Shown here: piece by piece, positions 7,995 to 16,031 of the stretch | How the letters are laid out: each line of letters begins with the position of its first letter | Position numbering within the stretch: the first letter of the stretch is position 1 | DNA from: Oscillospiraceae bacterium | GTDB lineage: Bacteria > Bacillota > Clostridia > Oscillospirales > Ruminococcaceae | Length of the DNA stretch: 45,478 bases | Assembly: GCA_028720105.1 (NCBI GenBank) | Contig: JAQYLI010000029.1 | Span: forward strand, 1 to 45,478 | Direction: 5' to 3' | The notes under the pieces: generated by a model | The model's input: the letters and a program-made list of their open reading frames with translations, nothing else | The model's database searches: none | What the model was told of the DNA's origin: nothing | Made by a program: the position numbers and the translations under genes

Positions 7995-9302
7995 TTAGCT
8001 TACAGCTTCCTTCATCATTTTCACCGTTTCCTCGAAGCTGAACGCCTCGTCGGTGGACTGCTGAAGAAATGCATTTATCCTGTCGATCTTCCTGAGAGCC
8101 TCGTCAAGAGCGTGATTTGTGCCCTTTTTGTAAGCTCCGATGGAGACCAGATCGGCATTTGCGTAATAAGTGGCAAGGAGATTTCTCATCTTTGCGGCAG
8201 CGTCCCTCTGATCCTTGGGAGCAATCTCCGACATAAGACGTGAGACCGAATCCAGCACCTCGATAGCGGGGTAATGGTTTCTCGCCGCCACCTTTCTTGA
8301 CAGAATGATGTGACCGTCAATGATACCTCTTACAGTATCGGAAATAGGCTCGTTGGTGTCGTCGCCCTCAACGAGCACGGTGTAAACTCCCGTAATGGAG
8401 CCCTTTTCAAAGTTGCCCGCCCTTTCAAGAAGCTTGGGCATAGCCGTGTATATGGAAGGTGTATAGCCTCTTGCAATGGGAGCTTCGCCCGTGGCAAGAC
8501 CTATCTCACGCTGAGCCATAGCGTAACGTGTGAGGGAGTCCATCATCAGAAGCACGTTCTTGCCCTTGTCCTTGAAATACTCGGCAATGGCGGTGGCGGT
8601 CATGGGGCATTTGTTTCTCATCATAGAGGGCTGATCGGAGGTAGCAACTACCAATACCGACCTTGCCATACCCTTAGGACCCAGGTCTCTCTGGATAAAT
8701 TCAAGAACTTCTCTGCCTCGCTCGCCCACAAGAGCGATAACGTTGATGTCCGCCTCCACCTCTCGTGCTATCATACCGAGAAGTGTGGATTTACCAACGC
8801 CCGAGCCTGCGAAAATGCCCATTCTCTGCCCTCTGCCGATAGTAAGCAGTCCGTCAATAGCCTTAACTCCAAATGGGATAATATCGTGAATCGCAGGGCG
8901 CGTCAGAGGATTGACGGGCTTTCCCGCAATGGAATAGCTTTCCATCGTCTTGATGGGAGCGCCGCCGTCAATGGGGTCTCCCACCGCATTTATGACCCTG
9001 CCGATAAGGCAGTCGCCAACGCCGACTTTAAGCTTGTCCCCCGTGTTGTCCACCACCGACCCCGGACCAATGCCCTCAATGTCGGTGTAGGGCATAAGCA
9101 TTACCGTACCGTGACGGAAGCCCACCACCTCGGCATATATGAACTCGCCCGACCTGCCATTCTTGTAAATGCGGCAGACATCGCCGATGTTGCAGACAGG
9201 ACCGCTTGCCTCGATGGTCATACCGATGATCTTTTCAATTTTGCCCTGATAGCGGTAAAGCTCAGCCGTTCGCACAGCGTTTCTTACAGCCTTAAAGTCC
9301 AT
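7995..9302 (-). CDS. fliI: Flagellar export ATPase FliI
   Basis: FliI is the type III export ATPase related to F1-beta. Walker A is GSGVGKST (about residue 165), with VIALVGERGREVLEF and the Walker B region VLLMMDSLTRYAMAQREIGL further on. The 435-residue length is typical. Two ATGs are possible, 9308 and 9302; GAGG lies only two bases from the first but eight from the second, so I chose 9302 (MDFKAV). It sits between fliH and fliJ as expected. Confidence 0.95.
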   Translation of the reverse strand: MDFKAVRNAVRTAELYRYQGKIEKIIGMTIEASGPVCNIGDVCRIYKNGRSGEFIYAEVVGFRHGTVMLMPYTDIEGIGPGSVVDNTGDKLKVGVGDCLIGRVINAVGDPIDGGAPIKTMESYSIAGKPVNPLTRPAIHDIIPFGVKAIDGLLTIGRGQRMGIFAGSGVGKSTLLGMIAREVEADINVIALVGERGREVLEFIQRDLGPKGMARSVLVVATSDQPSMMRNKCPMTATAIAEYFKDKGKNVLLMMDSLTRYAMAQREIGLATGEAPIARGYTPSIYTAMPKLLERAGNFEKGSITGVYTVLVEGDDTNEPISDTVRGIIDGHIILSRKVAARNHYPAIEVLDSVSRLMSEIAPKDQRDAAAKMRNLLATYYANADLVSIGAYKKGTNHALDEALRKIDRINAFLQQSTDEAFSFEETVKMMKEAVS

Positions 9303-9339
9303 CTGCATAACCTCGATCTATGTGTACGGGCAGGGGAGC

Positions 9340-10224
9340 TTATTCCTCCTGCTCTTCCTTATGTGAGTTTTTCATAATTTCTTTTAAGAAATCAAGCTGA
9401 GTTGGGATAGAAGCGTCGATTATCTCCGAGCCGTTGTCAAGAACCACTGTGCCCGGGGGAGCGTCCAATGGGTCAAGCTCTTCCACTTCTATTTCGGGAA
9501 TGAACGGGATAAGGGACTTTACAAATTCCTTGTCCGTAACAAATTCCCTTGAAGCCTCGCCCTGTGCCACGGATATCTTCACGTAATCGGAATTGCGGAA
9601 GCTTTTTGCGGCATTGGCGGCAATGCGGTCAATGACCTCTGGGTCGGTCTTTATCTCGGAAAGAGTGATTTTCTTCACCATATCGAGAACCGTCTCGCAA
9701 AGCTCGTATTCGTGGGAGATGTAGTAGGCTTCTTTTTTCGAGTTTATCTCTGAAAGCAGCGCCCCTGCGGTCTCAAGGTACTTCTCGCACTTTTTAAGCG
9801 CTTCCTTCCTGCCTGCTTCAAAGCCTGCCTCGAAGCCTTCCTTGCGGGATTTTTCCTTTAGCCTCTCACATTCCTCCTCAGCGGCGGCAAAGACTGCTTT
9901 GGTCTTTGATCTGGCGTCCTCGATCATCTTGTCTGCGGAATTTTTTCCGGCGGTCACAATTCTTTCGTAATCCTCGTCCATCTTCTTTTTTCTGGCGGAG
10001 ATTATCTCGTCGGAACGCTTTATCACAGCCTCGTTGAAACGCTTTGCCTCGTCCTCAAGGCGCTTTGCACGCTCTGCCTCCTGCTTTGCGGCTATCTCCT
10101 CGGGAGTAGGCTCGGGGGCTTGCTCCTCGGAAACAGGCTCGGGCTTCTTCTGCTCCTGCTCGCCCACAGGAACGAGCTTTGAGCTGTCGAAGTTATAAAC
10201 CTTTGATTTAACGATTTTAAGCAA
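9340..10224 (-). CDS. fliH: Flagellar assembly protein FliH
   Basis: FliH regulates FliI and tethers it to the C-ring. The 294-residue protein has an acidic/Pro-rich N-terminus, a long Lys/Glu/Ala coiled coil, the glycine-containing helix EGFEAGFEAGRKEALKK characteristic of FliH, and a C-terminal V-ATPase subunit E-like domain. It starts with TTG at 10224 and overlaps the fliG 3' end by 8 bp, implying translational coupling. Confidence 0.92.
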   Translation of the reverse strand: MLKIVKSKVYNFDSSKLVPVGEQEQKKPEPVSEEQAPEPTPEEIAAKQEAERAKRLEDEAKRFNEAVIKRSDEIISARKKKMDEDYERIVTAGKNSADKMIEDARSKTKAVFAAAEEECERLKEKSRKEGFEAGFEAGRKEALKKCEKYLETAGALLSEINSKKEAYYISHEYELCETVLDMVKKITLSEIKTDPEVIDRIAANAAKSFRNSDYVKISVAQGEASREFVTDKEFVKSLIPFIPEIEVEELDPLDAPPGTVVLDNGSEIIDASIPTQLDFLKEIMKNSHKEEQEE

Positions 10225-11227
10225 TTATCTCATCATCTCCGCCCTTACCGATAACAAGCTCGCCCTCTTCCTCAAGGTGTCTGATAATGCCAACGATACG
10301 CTGCTGAGCCTCCTCAACGTCACGCATACGGATATTATGCAGATACTCGATCTCCTGCTGAATGGACTCCTGCATTCTCTGGGGCATATTTGCAAAGAGG
10401 GCGGCAGCCACTTCCTCGTTGGAACCCTTGATGGCAATGGAAAGATCCTTTGTGTCGCAGTCGCGGATAAATCTCTGAATGGACATAGAGTCGAGAGAGA
10501 GGATATCCTCGAATACGAACATTTTCTTCTTGATCTCTTCCACCAGAACAGGGTCTCTGACGGACAGCTCGTCGAAGATGTATTTTTCGGTGGAGCGGTC
10601 TACCTTGTTGAGGATATCCGCAACAGTATTTATGCCGCCTACCTCGGTGGTATCCATAGAAACAACGGAAGCAAACTTTCTTTCGAGAGTAGCTTCTATT
10701 GCCTTGACGGTATCTGGTGAAGCGGAGTCCATCTTGGCAATTCTCTCAACTACCTCCACGCGCTTCTCCTTAGGCAGCTCGTTCAGCACAGCAGAAGCCT
10801 GCTCGGAGGTGGCATAGGAGAGAATAAGTGCAATGGTCTGAGGGTACTCGTTCTGAACGATGGCGAGGAGGTTTTTGTAGTCGGATTTTCTGACAAATTC
10901 AAATGCCTTGGACTGCATAGATCTTGTGATCTTGTTCATAAGCTTGGCAGCCACTTCTTCGCCGAATGCCTTGGTAAGAACGTCTCTTGCGTACTCAATG
11001 CCGCCGTCGGTAATGACCTTCTGAGTAAGGCAAAGCTCGTAAAATTCGTTTAATACCGAGTCTGCAACGTTTGCCTCAAGATAGGGGAGACTGGAAACGT
11101 CCATCGTCAGGGCTTCCACCTCATCGTTGTTCAGGTGTTTATATACTCCTGCGGCATTGTCCGTTCCGAGAGCGGTTATGACCACAGCAGCTTTTTGTCT
11201 TGGTGTAAGTTCAAGCAGATCGCTCAT
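10217..11227 (-). CDS. fliG: Flagellar motor switch protein FliG
   Basis: FliG is the rotor component that contacts MotA. The 336-residue protein has the N-terminal FliF-binding domain (LTPRQKAAVVITALGTDNAA), a middle domain with the ENEYPQTIALILSY-like segment (residues about 125-145) and the C-terminal torque helix region (FVFEDILSLDSMSIQRFIRD). GAAAGGAA precedes the ATG. It lies between fliF and fliH in standard order. Confidence 0.96.
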   Translation of the reverse strand: MSDLLELTPRQKAAVVITALGTDNAAGVYKHLNNDEVEALTMDVSSLPYLEANVADSVLNEFYELCLTQKVITDGGIEYARDVLTKAFGEEVAAKLMNKITRSMQSKAFEFVRKSDYKNLLAIVQNEYPQTIALILSYATSEQASAVLNELPKEKRVEVVERIAKMDSASPDTVKAIEATLERKFASVVSMDTTEVGGINTVADILNKVDRSTEKYIFDELSVRDPVLVEEIKKKMFVFEDILSLDSMSIQRFIRDCDTKDLSIAIKGSNEEVAAALFANMPQRMQESIQQEIEYLHNIRMRDVEEAQQRIVGIIRHLEEEGELVIGKGGDDEIIA

Positions 11228-11266
11228 TTATAAACATTCCTTTCGGGGTATAAAGGGAAAACGCTT

Positions 11267-12934
11267 TTACTGCTCGGGTGGAGCTGCGGGAGCAGGCTCG
11301 CTGTTCTTTTTCTTTGATTTGGGATTTTCCTCCTCCTCGTGCATCCAGCTTCTGAGGAGCTGAGCCACGATCTCTGGGCTTGTTCGTGCAAAATCTGTAA
11401 GCTCTCTTCTTATGATGGTCTCCTTTGTTTCCACGCCCTCGTCTGAGTTCAGGCTGGGGATATCCACCGCAGGAGATGTTTCGTCTCCCAGGGAGAAGAA
11501 GCTTTCCACCAGAGGTTCTCCGTCTGCGGGAGCGTGCTGTTCGAGAAGAGTTCTCTCGAAGGCTTTTCTCTTCTTCTTGCTCTTGGATCTGAGAGATACC
11601 AGCACAATAATGAGTATAAGCAGAATTGCAAGCAGTATGGCACCCAGAATAACAAGCTGATTAAGAGTGAGACCGAAGAGGAATGCCTGAGACTCGGCAG
11701 GAGCAGCCTCGCCAACCTTCTGGAGGTTGGTAACGGTAACAACGTCCTGAGCCACAGCGGGATTTACCGTAGCCGCATTTGCAACGAGACTTACAAGGTT
11801 CTGCCTTGTAGTATCGGGAAGATAATCGGTGTAGATAAGCACCGAAATGGAAAGCCCGTCAATAACATATCCTGCCTTTTCAACCTGCTCCTTGTAGGTG
11901 TTTACAAGGTAGGTGTTGGAAACGGAATTTTCCGTCCAGGCACCGTTGTTGCCTGTGGTTCCCTCGGGATAGGTGTCATCGGCATTTGTCTCAACGCCCT
12001 GAACTCCGCCCTCAACAACAGTATTTCCGCTTGCCTGCTCTGCGTCGGTGTGCTGGAGCATACCTCTCTCGTCATTGGTAGAAGGGGTGTATCTCGTGTC
12101 CTCGGAGACTTTGCTGTCGAAGTTCAGCACCATATTGACAGCCGCCGAGAAGCCGTCCTCGCCGTAAGCGGGGATAAGCAGGGCTTCAATCTTTTCGCGA
12201 ATCTGATTTTCAAGGTCTGTCTTGAATTTAAGCTTTCTTGTCTCCTCGGCAACAACGTCCGCAGGGGTGTCCTCGGCTAAGAGAAGAACGCCGTAGTTGT
12301 CAACTAAGGTAACGTTTTCTTCCTTAATTCCGTAGCTTGTGATAAGGTAGGTCATACCCTCTATCTGCTCGTTTGTGAGCTTTACACCGTCCTCAAGGTA
12401 CAGCACCGCATTAGCCGACGGCTCCTGTTTGTATGCTTCTATAACGGTATTTTTCTTTTCGGGTATGGTCAGAGTGGCAGTTGCCTCACGAACGCCCTCA
12501 AAGGTAGAGAGTATAGCGGAAAGCCTTTCCTCGGCTGCAATTCGCTCATACTGACGCTTTTCAGACTCTGTGGTGAACATTCCAACATTATTTGTGTAAG
12601 TGCTGTAGTTAATGGAAGACTTGGGATATTTCTGCATTGCCAGATTCATAGCAATGGCGTTCTCCGTGCCCTTGGGTACAATAATAGTACCTCCCGAGCG
12701 GAGAGTACATTCATATCCCGACTCCTCAATGAGCTGAACTATCTCCGCAGCTTCGGAGGTCTCAAGCCCCTCGTAGAGGACAACGTATTCCTTCCTGTTA
12801 AGAAGCACCACCGCAACGATAGCAATGATAAGCACCAGCGCAAGACCGCCTATGTAAATGCCCTTGGTTTTGTTCGACTGCCTGCCCCAGTATTCCTTAA
12901 CAGTGGTTATGGTCTTTTGTACTTTTTCGTTCAT
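11267..12934 (-). CDS. fliF: Flagellar MS-ring protein FliF
   Basis: FliF builds the MS ring. The 555-residue protein has an N-terminal membrane helix (GIYIGGLALVLIIAIVAVVL), the ring-building motifs EYVVLYEGLETSEAAEIV and MYKEQ-like repeats, a second helix near residue 450 (LVILGAILLAILLILIIVLV), and a C-terminal FliG-binding tail (RRELTDFARTSPEIVAQLLR). It follows fliE with a short gap. All expected domains are present and unbroken. Confidence 0.96.
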   Translation of the reverse strand: MNEKVQKTITTVKEYWGRQSNKTKGIYIGGLALVLIIAIVAVVLLNRKEYVVLYEGLETSEAAEIVQLIEESGYECTLRSGGTIIVPKGTENAIAMNLAMQKYPKSSINYSTYTNNVGMFTTESEKRQYERIAAEERLSAILSTFEGVREATATLTIPEKKNTVIEAYKQEPSANAVLYLEDGVKLTNEQIEGMTYLITSYGIKEENVTLVDNYGVLLLAEDTPADVVAEETRKLKFKTDLENQIREKIEALLIPAYGEDGFSAAVNMVLNFDSKVSEDTRYTPSTNDERGMLQHTDAEQASGNTVVEGGVQGVETNADDTYPEGTTGNNGAWTENSVSNTYLVNTYKEQVEKAGYVIDGLSISVLIYTDYLPDTTRQNLVSLVANAATVNPAVAQDVVTVTNLQKVGEAAPAESQAFLFGLTLNQLVILGAILLAILLILIIVLVSLRSKSKKKRKAFERTLLEQHAPADGEPLVESFFSLGDETSPAVDIPSLNSDEGVETKETIIRRELTDFARTSPEIVAQLLRSWMHEEEENPKSKKKNSEPAPAAPPEQ

Positions 12935-12963
12935 TCCCTGTTATTTCCCTTCTTGGAAAGCTG

Positions 12964-13275
12964 TTACATACTCATCTGCATAATCTGGTCGTAGCTCTGC
13001 TGGCAGGCGTCCTTTACCGCCACGAAAGTCTCAACGGCAATCTCAGCCTTTGTGAGGTTGTTGTAAATGGTGTGCAGATCGTCTATCTCGCCCATAACGA
13101 GACGTGCGGAGTCCTCGTTAACGACCTGCTGGGTCTCGGTAACATCTGTCATGACCTCTCTGAAAACGTCCGCAAAGGAGGGAGAGTCGGTCTTTGTCTT
13201 CTCCGCCGCAGCCGTTTCATTCTGGGAAAGAATGTCAAGAGGCGTGATCGCGGAGCTTATAGGAACGATGTACAT
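12964..13275 (-). CDS. fliE: Hook-basal body protein FliE
   Basis: 103 residues, the standard FliE length. FliE connects the MS ring to the proximal rod. The C-terminal half shows the family features: a helix with EIDDLHTIYNNLTKAEIAVE and the terminal FVAVKDACQQSYDQIMQMSM, close to the usual YQEIMRMQI-type ending. AAAGGA precedes the ATG. It is located between flgC and fliF. Confidence 0.94.
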   Translation of the reverse strand: MYIVPISSAITPLDILSQNETAAAEKTKTDSPSFADVFREVMTDVTETQQVVNEDSARLVMGEIDDLHTIYNNLTKAEIAVETFVAVKDACQQSYDQIMQMSM

Positions 13276-13322
13276 TTTATCGGATCCTTTCCTTTATATT
13301 TCTTTAAAAATAGTATATCCTA

Positions 13323-13808
13323 TCAGTTGCCCTTCAGTTCTGCAGCCTTGCTCATCATAGCCTTGACGACTTCGATAGCGGAAGCATTCGCCTCATAAGC
13401 GCGCTGAGCCGCCATAAGGTCGGTCTGCTCCTTGGTGTTGTCAACATTTGTGTGATAGATGTAGCCGTCCTCGTCTGCAAGGGGATTAGTGGGGTCATAA
13501 ACGGGTATCATAGGAGCGGTGTCGTCAATGACAGCAGTGATCTCAGCGCCCGCAAGCCTGTACTTGTCCTGATTAGCCCTGTAGTAAACGCCGCGGCGGT
13601 GAGTAGACTCCTCTCTTGTGGTGTACTTGTTCAGAATACCCGCGAAATCCTTTTTCTCGCTTATCACCGTAAGCTGGCGGCAGTAAGGCCCGCCTGTGAC
13701 GGTGTTGTAGGAGTCCTGATTTGCAATATTCTGAGAAATAATGTCCATTCTGAGTCTCTGTGCGGAAAGACCCGAGTGACCTATATCAAGGGAACTTAAA
13801 AATCCCAT
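13323..13808 (-). CDS. flgC: Proximal rod protein FlgC
   Basis: FlgC is a proximal rod subunit. The N-terminus (FLSSLDIGHSGLSAQRLRMD, then IISQNIANQDSYNT) is the rod-protein signature. The C-terminus (VDNTKEQTDLMAAQRAYEAN) carries the axial helix motif. 161 residues is normal. AAAGGAG lies 9-10 bases before the ATG, and the gene follows flgB closely. Confidence 0.95.
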   Translation of the reverse strand: MGFLSSLDIGHSGLSAQRLRMDIISQNIANQDSYNTVTGGPYCRQLTVISEKKDFAGILNKYTTREESTHRRGVYYRANQDKYRLAGAEITAVIDDTAPMIPVYDPTNPLADEDGYIYHTNVDNTKEQTDLMAAQRAYEANASAIEVVKAMMSKAAELKGN

Positions 13809-13829
13809 GTTATGAATCTCCTTTCGGTA

Positions 13830-14273
13830 TTACTTTCCGATTGCCCTTCGTATCATAGAATACTGGCTGTTCATATAGTCTATCATAGTCTGGTACTGAT
13901 ATTTTACGTCCACAAGCTCCAGACCCTCTTTTTCAATGTCAACGTTGTTGCCGTTCAAAAGCTGGCTGGTGTTTGTCTCATAGGTGGTGTTTACCCATAC
14001 AAGATCGTTGTCCTGATTGCCGCTTGAAGCATTGCTGCCTGTGACGCTGACAGTATCCGTGTCATTGTCTGTCCTGTCGTGAGGGCATTTCTTGTAGCCG
14101 TGATAAGGGCATTTTGACTTCTCCTTGAGTATCAGCCCGAAGCTAACGGTCTTAGCCTTGTAATCGGGGGTGGATATGTTGGAGATGTTGTGGCTGATGA
14201 CCTGCTGCTTGTACCAGGCGGCGTCAAGACCCTGCTCGGTTATCTTGAATGCGGCGCTGTCGAAAAGTCCCAT
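13830..14273 (-). CDS. flgB: Proximal rod protein FlgB
   Basis: FlgB is the first gene of the operon and a proximal rod subunit. From the ATG at 14273 the protein is 147 residues, MGLFDSAAFKITEQGLDAAW followed by the conserved VISHNISNISTPDYKAK. The frame is open further upstream to 14396, but AAAGGAG just before 14273 and the family start decide. A His/Cys-containing insertion around residues 60-75 (KCPYHGYKKCPHD) is unusual for FlgB and may bind metal. Confidence 0.93.
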   Translation of the reverse strand: MGLFDSAAFKITEQGLDAAWYKQQVISHNISNISTPDYKAKTVSFGLILKEKSKCPYHGYKKCPHDRTDNDTDTVSVTGSNASSGNQDNDLVWVNTTYETNTSQLLNGNNVDIEKEGLELVDVKYQYQTMIDYMNSQYSMIRRAIGK

Positions 14274-14384
14274 ATGCGGCGGCTCCTTTCTGTATCGCAA
14301 AGCTTGCATTTTAAAGCTTGGAATGTTTTTGTGTTGGGGTGATTTGGGTATAATTTGCCTATAGGCACACTTATAGCTAAGATA

Positions 14385-14413
14385 ATTATACATCAAAACA
14401 AAAAGAATTACAA
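14385..14413 (-). promoter_or_regulatory. Sigma-A-type promoter of the flagellar operon
   Basis: On the minus strand TTGTAA (14413-14408) and TATAAT (14390-14385) are separated by exactly 17 bp, about 110 bp upstream of flgB. No flagellar sigma-28 site was recognised here. This is the likely start of the operon's transcript. Confidence 0.7.
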
Positions 14414-14639
14414 GAGCAAAAATGAAGTTAATTCCGTTTTGAGTGACAAAATTCTTTTAAAAAATATATTCATTTTCTATAAATTCCACAATTTTCGACA
14501 CCAATATGGAAAAAACTTCCTCAAAATCAAAATAATATATGCAAAATGCCTAAAAATTTGCGGATAAATATGACTTTATATCTGATTTTATGAAAATTGT
14601 AAACTGAGGGCTGTTCCCTATATCCCGCCTTGTATAAAA
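14414..14639. other. AT-rich spacer with no recognised gene
   Basis: Between the flgB promoter and the next promoter lies a very AT-rich segment without a convincing start/Shine-Dalgarno pair. Short open frames here lack coding character. Nothing further can be supported. Confidence 0.5.
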
Positions 14640-14668
14640 TTGACATTCCCCATTAAATATAGTATAAT
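14640..14668 (+). promoter_or_regulatory. Perfect consensus sigma-A promoter
   Basis: TTGACA (14640-14645), a 17-bp spacer and TATAAT (14663-14668) form an exact consensus. It points right, towards an untranslated segment 240 bp upstream of rpmB, which has its own promoter. It may drive a small RNA or a longer rpmB transcript. Confidence 0.75.
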
Positions 14669-14673
14669 GTCGG

Positions 14674-14760
14674 AAGTGGCAGAAGATCGGCTGTATTCTT
14701 CCGCAGCGGGGAGCCATCTGCCGCACATACAATCATTTTGCTGAGATTTGAATAAAAAAG
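14674..14760 (+). ncRNA. Candidate small RNA downstream of a consensus promoter
   Basis: Starting at the expected transcription start, the sequence can fold with outer arms GTGGCAGA/TCTGCCGC (one G-U pair) and inner arms GGCT/AGCC. There is no open frame with a ribosome site. No clear intrinsic terminator is seen, so the 3' end is uncertain and the RNA could simply be a long rpmB leader. I could not match it to a known RNA family. Confidence 0.3.
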
Positions 14761-14813
14761 CCATCGGGCATTTCGGCATAATTGTAAATATTTTATAAAA
14801 GTGAAAAAAACGC

Positions 14814-14842
14814 TTGCAATTTAATTTTGATTGTGATATAAT
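14814..14842 (+). promoter_or_regulatory. rpmB promoter
   Basis: TTGCAA (14814-14819), 17 bp, TATAAT (14837-14842) with a TGA just before the -10 (extended -10). It lies about 73 bp upstream of the rpmB start. Confidence 0.75.
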
Positions 14843-14856
14843 AGAAACGTTCTGAA

Positions 14857-14877
14857 AACGTCCTGTAAAAGGACGTT
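14857..14877 (+). promoter_or_regulatory. Hairpin in the rpmB 5' leader
   Basis: AACGTCC-TGTAAAA-GGACGTT is a perfect seven-base-pair stem directly after the transcription start of rpmB and before its Shine-Dalgarno. It may stabilise the leader or serve autogenous control by L28; the latter is a guess. Confidence 0.5.
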
Positions 14878-14914
14878 GAAACGCTATTACTTTATTCAAG
14901 GAGGTGCGGCCCAA

Positions 14915-15103
14915 ATGGCAAAGTGCGATATTTGCGGAAAGGGCGTTACTTTCGGTATTAAGGTTTCCCACTCACATCGTCGTTCCAACAGAACCTGGAA
15001 GCCCAATGTAAAGCGTGTAAAAGCTATCGTTGACGGTACTCCCAAGCACATCTACGTGTGCACAAGATGCCTCCGTTCCGGTAAGGTAACACGTGCTGTC
15101 TGA
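14915..15103 (+). CDS. rpmB: 50S ribosomal protein L28
   Basis: 62 residues beginning MAKCDICGKGVTFGIKVSHS, with a second pair in YVCTRC. The two CxxC pairs define the zinc-binding (C+) form of L28. The family core SHRRSNRTWKPNVKRV is intact. The ATG at 14915 follows AAGGAGGTG; the frame is open upstream to 14876 but that lacks a ribosome site. It has its own promoter and terminator, so it is likely monocistronic. Confidence 0.96.
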   Translation: MAKCDICGKGVTFGIKVSHSHRRSNRTWKPNVKRVKAIVDGTPKHIYVCTRCLRSGKVTRAV

Positions 15104-15157
15104 TTTTCGACGGGAAATCGGCGGACATTTTATAACCGAATTGTACGTACAATAAGG

Positions 15158-15180
15158 AAGACGCTTCGGCGTCTTTTTTA
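15158..15180 (+). terminator. Intrinsic terminator of rpmB
   Basis: AAGACGC-TTCG-GCGTCTT followed by TTTTT: a stable UUCG tetraloop hairpin with a U-run, 55 bp after the rpmB stop. Confidence 0.9.
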
Positions 15181-15256
15181 TTTACAAAAAATTAACAAAC
15201 ACTTTGGGAAAATGTGGTATGATTAGGTTAGGAAATTATGGAAAGGGGCTGACATT

Positions 15257-15985
15257 ATGAGCTTATACGGTATCGGCAATTACTCCGCATATTCAAATTT
15301 TTTCTCGGGAATGTATTCAAAAAACAATACATACAAAAACACCTCCGCCGACCTGCAGGCGCTTATGAAAAGAGTCGACGAGGTCAGATCCCCCGAATAT
15401 CAGAAGAAAATAAAATCGCAGCTTGAGAGCGGCACATCATCAGACAGCGAGATAGGCACTGTCTCTTCCGAGCTGAAGCTTTCGGAAGCCGCAAAGGATC
15501 TGAAGAAAAAGTCGGCTGAACTCAGCGCAATGAGTATGAGCGACATCAAGGACAAGGACGCTCTTGTAAAGAAAGTGACCGCCTTTGCGGAAAGCTATAA
15601 CTCGGCAGTTGACGCTATGGGCAAGTCCGACAGCGTTGACGCGCTTAAAGCAGGTCTTTCTATGACAAATACCGTCAAGACCTATTCGGGCGCTCTTTCG
15701 AGAATGGGCGTAAAGGTGGGCAGCGACAATAAGCTTACCGTCAATGAAGAGACTCTCAGAGCGGCTGACGATAACGCCGTTTCCTCAATGTTCGGCAGTT
15801 CTTATTCGCCCGTTGCCCGTATAGCGGACAAGGCGGAGAACATAAGCAAGGCAGCCGTCAACAAGGCGCAGACCACCGCATTCAAGGGTATGATGTACGG
15901 TCAGACAAGCTCCTCGGGGCTTTACAGCGGCTACAACACATTTGCAAGCAGCTTCCTCGGAACATTTTTTGACTCATATACCTGA
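15257..15985 (+). CDS. FliD C-terminal-like small protein, possibly flagellar
   Basis: 242 residues, hydrophilic, no signal peptide and no cysteine. Residues about 85-195 resemble the FliD (filament cap) C-terminal region: LVKKVTAFAESYNSAVDA, then MTNTVKTYSGALSRMGVKVG followed by LTVNEETLRAADDNAVSSMF, matching the FliD pattern in which a GI-type turn precedes an acidic LDEEKL-like helix and a lone lF motif. The FliD N-terminal domain and D2/D3 insertions are missing. The N-terminus is Tyr/Asn/Ser-rich. It stands alone between terminators, with a weak TGGTATGAT -10 (15215-15223). Export through the flagellar apparatus is an inference. Confidence 0.6.
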   Translation: MSLYGIGNYSAYSNFFSGMYSKNNTYKNTSADLQALMKRVDEVRSPEYQKKIKSQLESGTSSDSEIGTVSSELKLSEAAKDLKKKSAELSAMSMSDIKDKDALVKKVTAFAESYNSAVDAMGKSDSVDALKAGLSMTNTVKTYSGALSRMGVKVGSDNKLTVNEETLRAADDNAVSSMFGSSYSPVARIADKAENISKAAVNKAQTTAFKGMMYGQTSSSGLYSGYNTFASSFLGTFFDSYT

Positions 15986-15995
15986 TACATATTTT

Positions 15996-16031
15996 GCAGC
16001 TGACTGTTAAAAAACGGTCAGCTGCTTTTTT
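15996..16031 (+). terminator. Intrinsic terminator after the FliD-like gene
   Basis: GCAGCTGAC and GTCAGCTGC form a nine-base-pair stem (plus GTT/AAC inside) followed by TTTTTT. It also overlaps the 3' end of the convergent SpoIID gene. Confidence 0.9.

Noticed and set aside
8310..9377. Long 355-residue open frame on the plus strand
   Set aside because: It lies antisense to fliI, whose frame has all ATPase motifs; the plus frame has no ribosome site and no family pattern.
11534..12280. 248-residue open frame on the plus strand
   Set aside because: Antisense to fliF; no ribosome site or recognised motif.
14618..14971. 117-residue open frame on the minus strand
   Set aside because: It is antisense to the rpmB promoter, leader and start and has no ribosome site.
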